Below, in pieces: positions 63,245-64,000 of a DNA stretch of 64,000 nucleotides. Made by a program: the position numbers and the translations under genes. Under the pieces are notes generated by a model, which saw only the letters and a program-made list of their open reading frames with translations, did no database searches and was not told where the DNA came from. Positions within the stretch are counted from its first letter, which is position 1. Each line of letters opens with the position of its first letter. This DNA is from Liolophura sinensis (lineage: Eukaryota > Mollusca > Polyplacophora > Chitonida > Chitonidae). Where the stretch lies: positions 29,243,265 through 29,307,264 of the forward strand of contig NC_088303.1 of the NCBI RefSeq assembly GCF_032854445.1, read 5' to 3'.

Positions 63245-63365
63245 ATAGTTGATTTATTTGAAACAATGCTCAAAAATATTTCACATATGCATCAGTGCAT
63301 GGTCAGATTTATAGCAGGAGGAAACAACTGTGCCCTCAATGAGAACCTGGTAAACCTGAGCACTT
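63245..63365 (-). mobile_element. Degenerate SINE tail fragment
   Basis: TTGATTTATTTGAAACAATG, then CTCAAAAATATTTCACATAT and GCAGGAGGAAACAAC follow the family order with many changes. Lies 100 bases from the 62943 copy. Confidence 0.5.
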
Positions 63366-64000
63366 AAAGTTGAAGCCCAAACTCCAGGAATATGTGACAG
63401 TATTGATTCAGGGTTAGTTGTCTTTTGGGAGAGCACACATATGCATAATCTGTACATAAATAAATTTTTCAAACCACAAGAATCTAAAGGTTTCATTGCA
63501 AAGTGTATTTCGACTTGAACTCAGATAGTCAGCCGAGAGGGTTGCAAAACCACAGAAGTGCAGATAACCGAAACTGAAGAAATGCAAAGTATATCACATC
63601 AGAAAGAAACTCGTGAAAACACTCTCGTGTCTAAAAATGAAAAACCTAATATTTCTGACGGGGTTAATGGATGATTATTGTTCTCACACAAGAACAATGA
63701 GTTTGGTTGAGTGGATCATAATACACTACAGACTGTTGGGCACCACTGGGTGACAGCAAGACAGGACAAAAACAGAGGCAGTACCATCTCTTCTTTGCAG
63801 AAAAAAATTGCTTCTGTTGGCAATTGGTCGCTTTATTTTATGGCTGTTATTACATCTCCCATGCTGTCTCAGAGGTGAGAGTTAAGTGACTAGGATCATC
63901 CATCATACCAGACAGGTAAAATGCATTAAAAACAAAACTTTCCCGCAGCGATCCTTAACCCATGCACGTTACAGCATTTCTTAGCAATAAAGTTGTTACG

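Larger units (their letters stand above)
47280..64000. other. Upstream region of GLCE without recognised coding exons
   Basis: The acceptor at 46914 means part of this stretch should be a 5' UTR intron with the promoter farther right, but I cannot place the first exon. Visible contents are SINEs at 51176, 59874, 62943 and 63245, a three-copy 43 bp repeat at 54551, and AT-rich sequence with short CA and poly(A) runs. None of the open frames (all under 130 codons) shows a recognisable domain. Confidence 0.5.

Noticed and set aside
1-64000. LTR retroelements, endogenous viruses, Polintons or toxin genes
   Set aside because: No reverse transcriptase, integrase, capsid, envelope or polymerase motifs were seen in the translated frames, and no long terminal direct repeats.

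Overview
The window looks like metazoan nuclear DNA, most likely from a mollusc and perhaps a bivalve. It is AT-rich, has GT-AG introns, and carries dispersed tRNA-derived SINEs of a type I associate with molluscs. Three host genes can be assembled exon by exon with matching splice phases. Species identity is an inference from SINE type and protein similarity.

Left third (about 0.7-25.5 kb): two Pax genes stand head to head. Gene A (minus strand, coding 12231 down to 1474 or 672) is a Pax3/7 orthologue with a complete paired domain and a Ser50 homeodomain. Gene B (plus strand, 21377-25318, six exons, 480 aa) is a Pax3/7-like protein with only the N-terminal half (PAI) of the paired domain, followed directly by an acidic linker and a diverged homeodomain. 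Their 5' ends face each other across about 9.1 kb. Their PAI boxes are nearly identical even at silent sites, while their homeodomains are only about 70% identical. This suggests local duplication followed by gene conversion or selective retention. Intron positions and phases around the paired box and homeobox are shared.

The long 3' intron of gene A holds a 3.8 kb PIF/Harbinger DNA transposon (2065-5855) with 60 bp terminal inverted repeats and a TTA target duplication. It has both usual genes, a DDE transposase and an antisense MADF/BESS-type DNA-binding protein, both decayed.

Middle and right (about 25.5-64 kb): after a 9 kb gene-poor spacer comes a minus-strand gene for heparan sulfate D-glucuronyl C5-epimerase (GLCE; coding 46871 down to 35061, five coding exons, 590 aa). 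It has a signal anchor and all three catalytic tyrosines. Its introns and flanks carry several minisatellites (41, 24, 26, 43 and about 60 bp periods) and a 236 bp direct duplication at about 98% identity. The 17 kb right of the first coding exon probably holds a 5' UTR intron and promoter; I see no coding exon there.

No CRISPR array, rRNA gene, operon or functional tRNA gene was seen. The most unusual feature is the divergent Pax pair with its PAI-only member.
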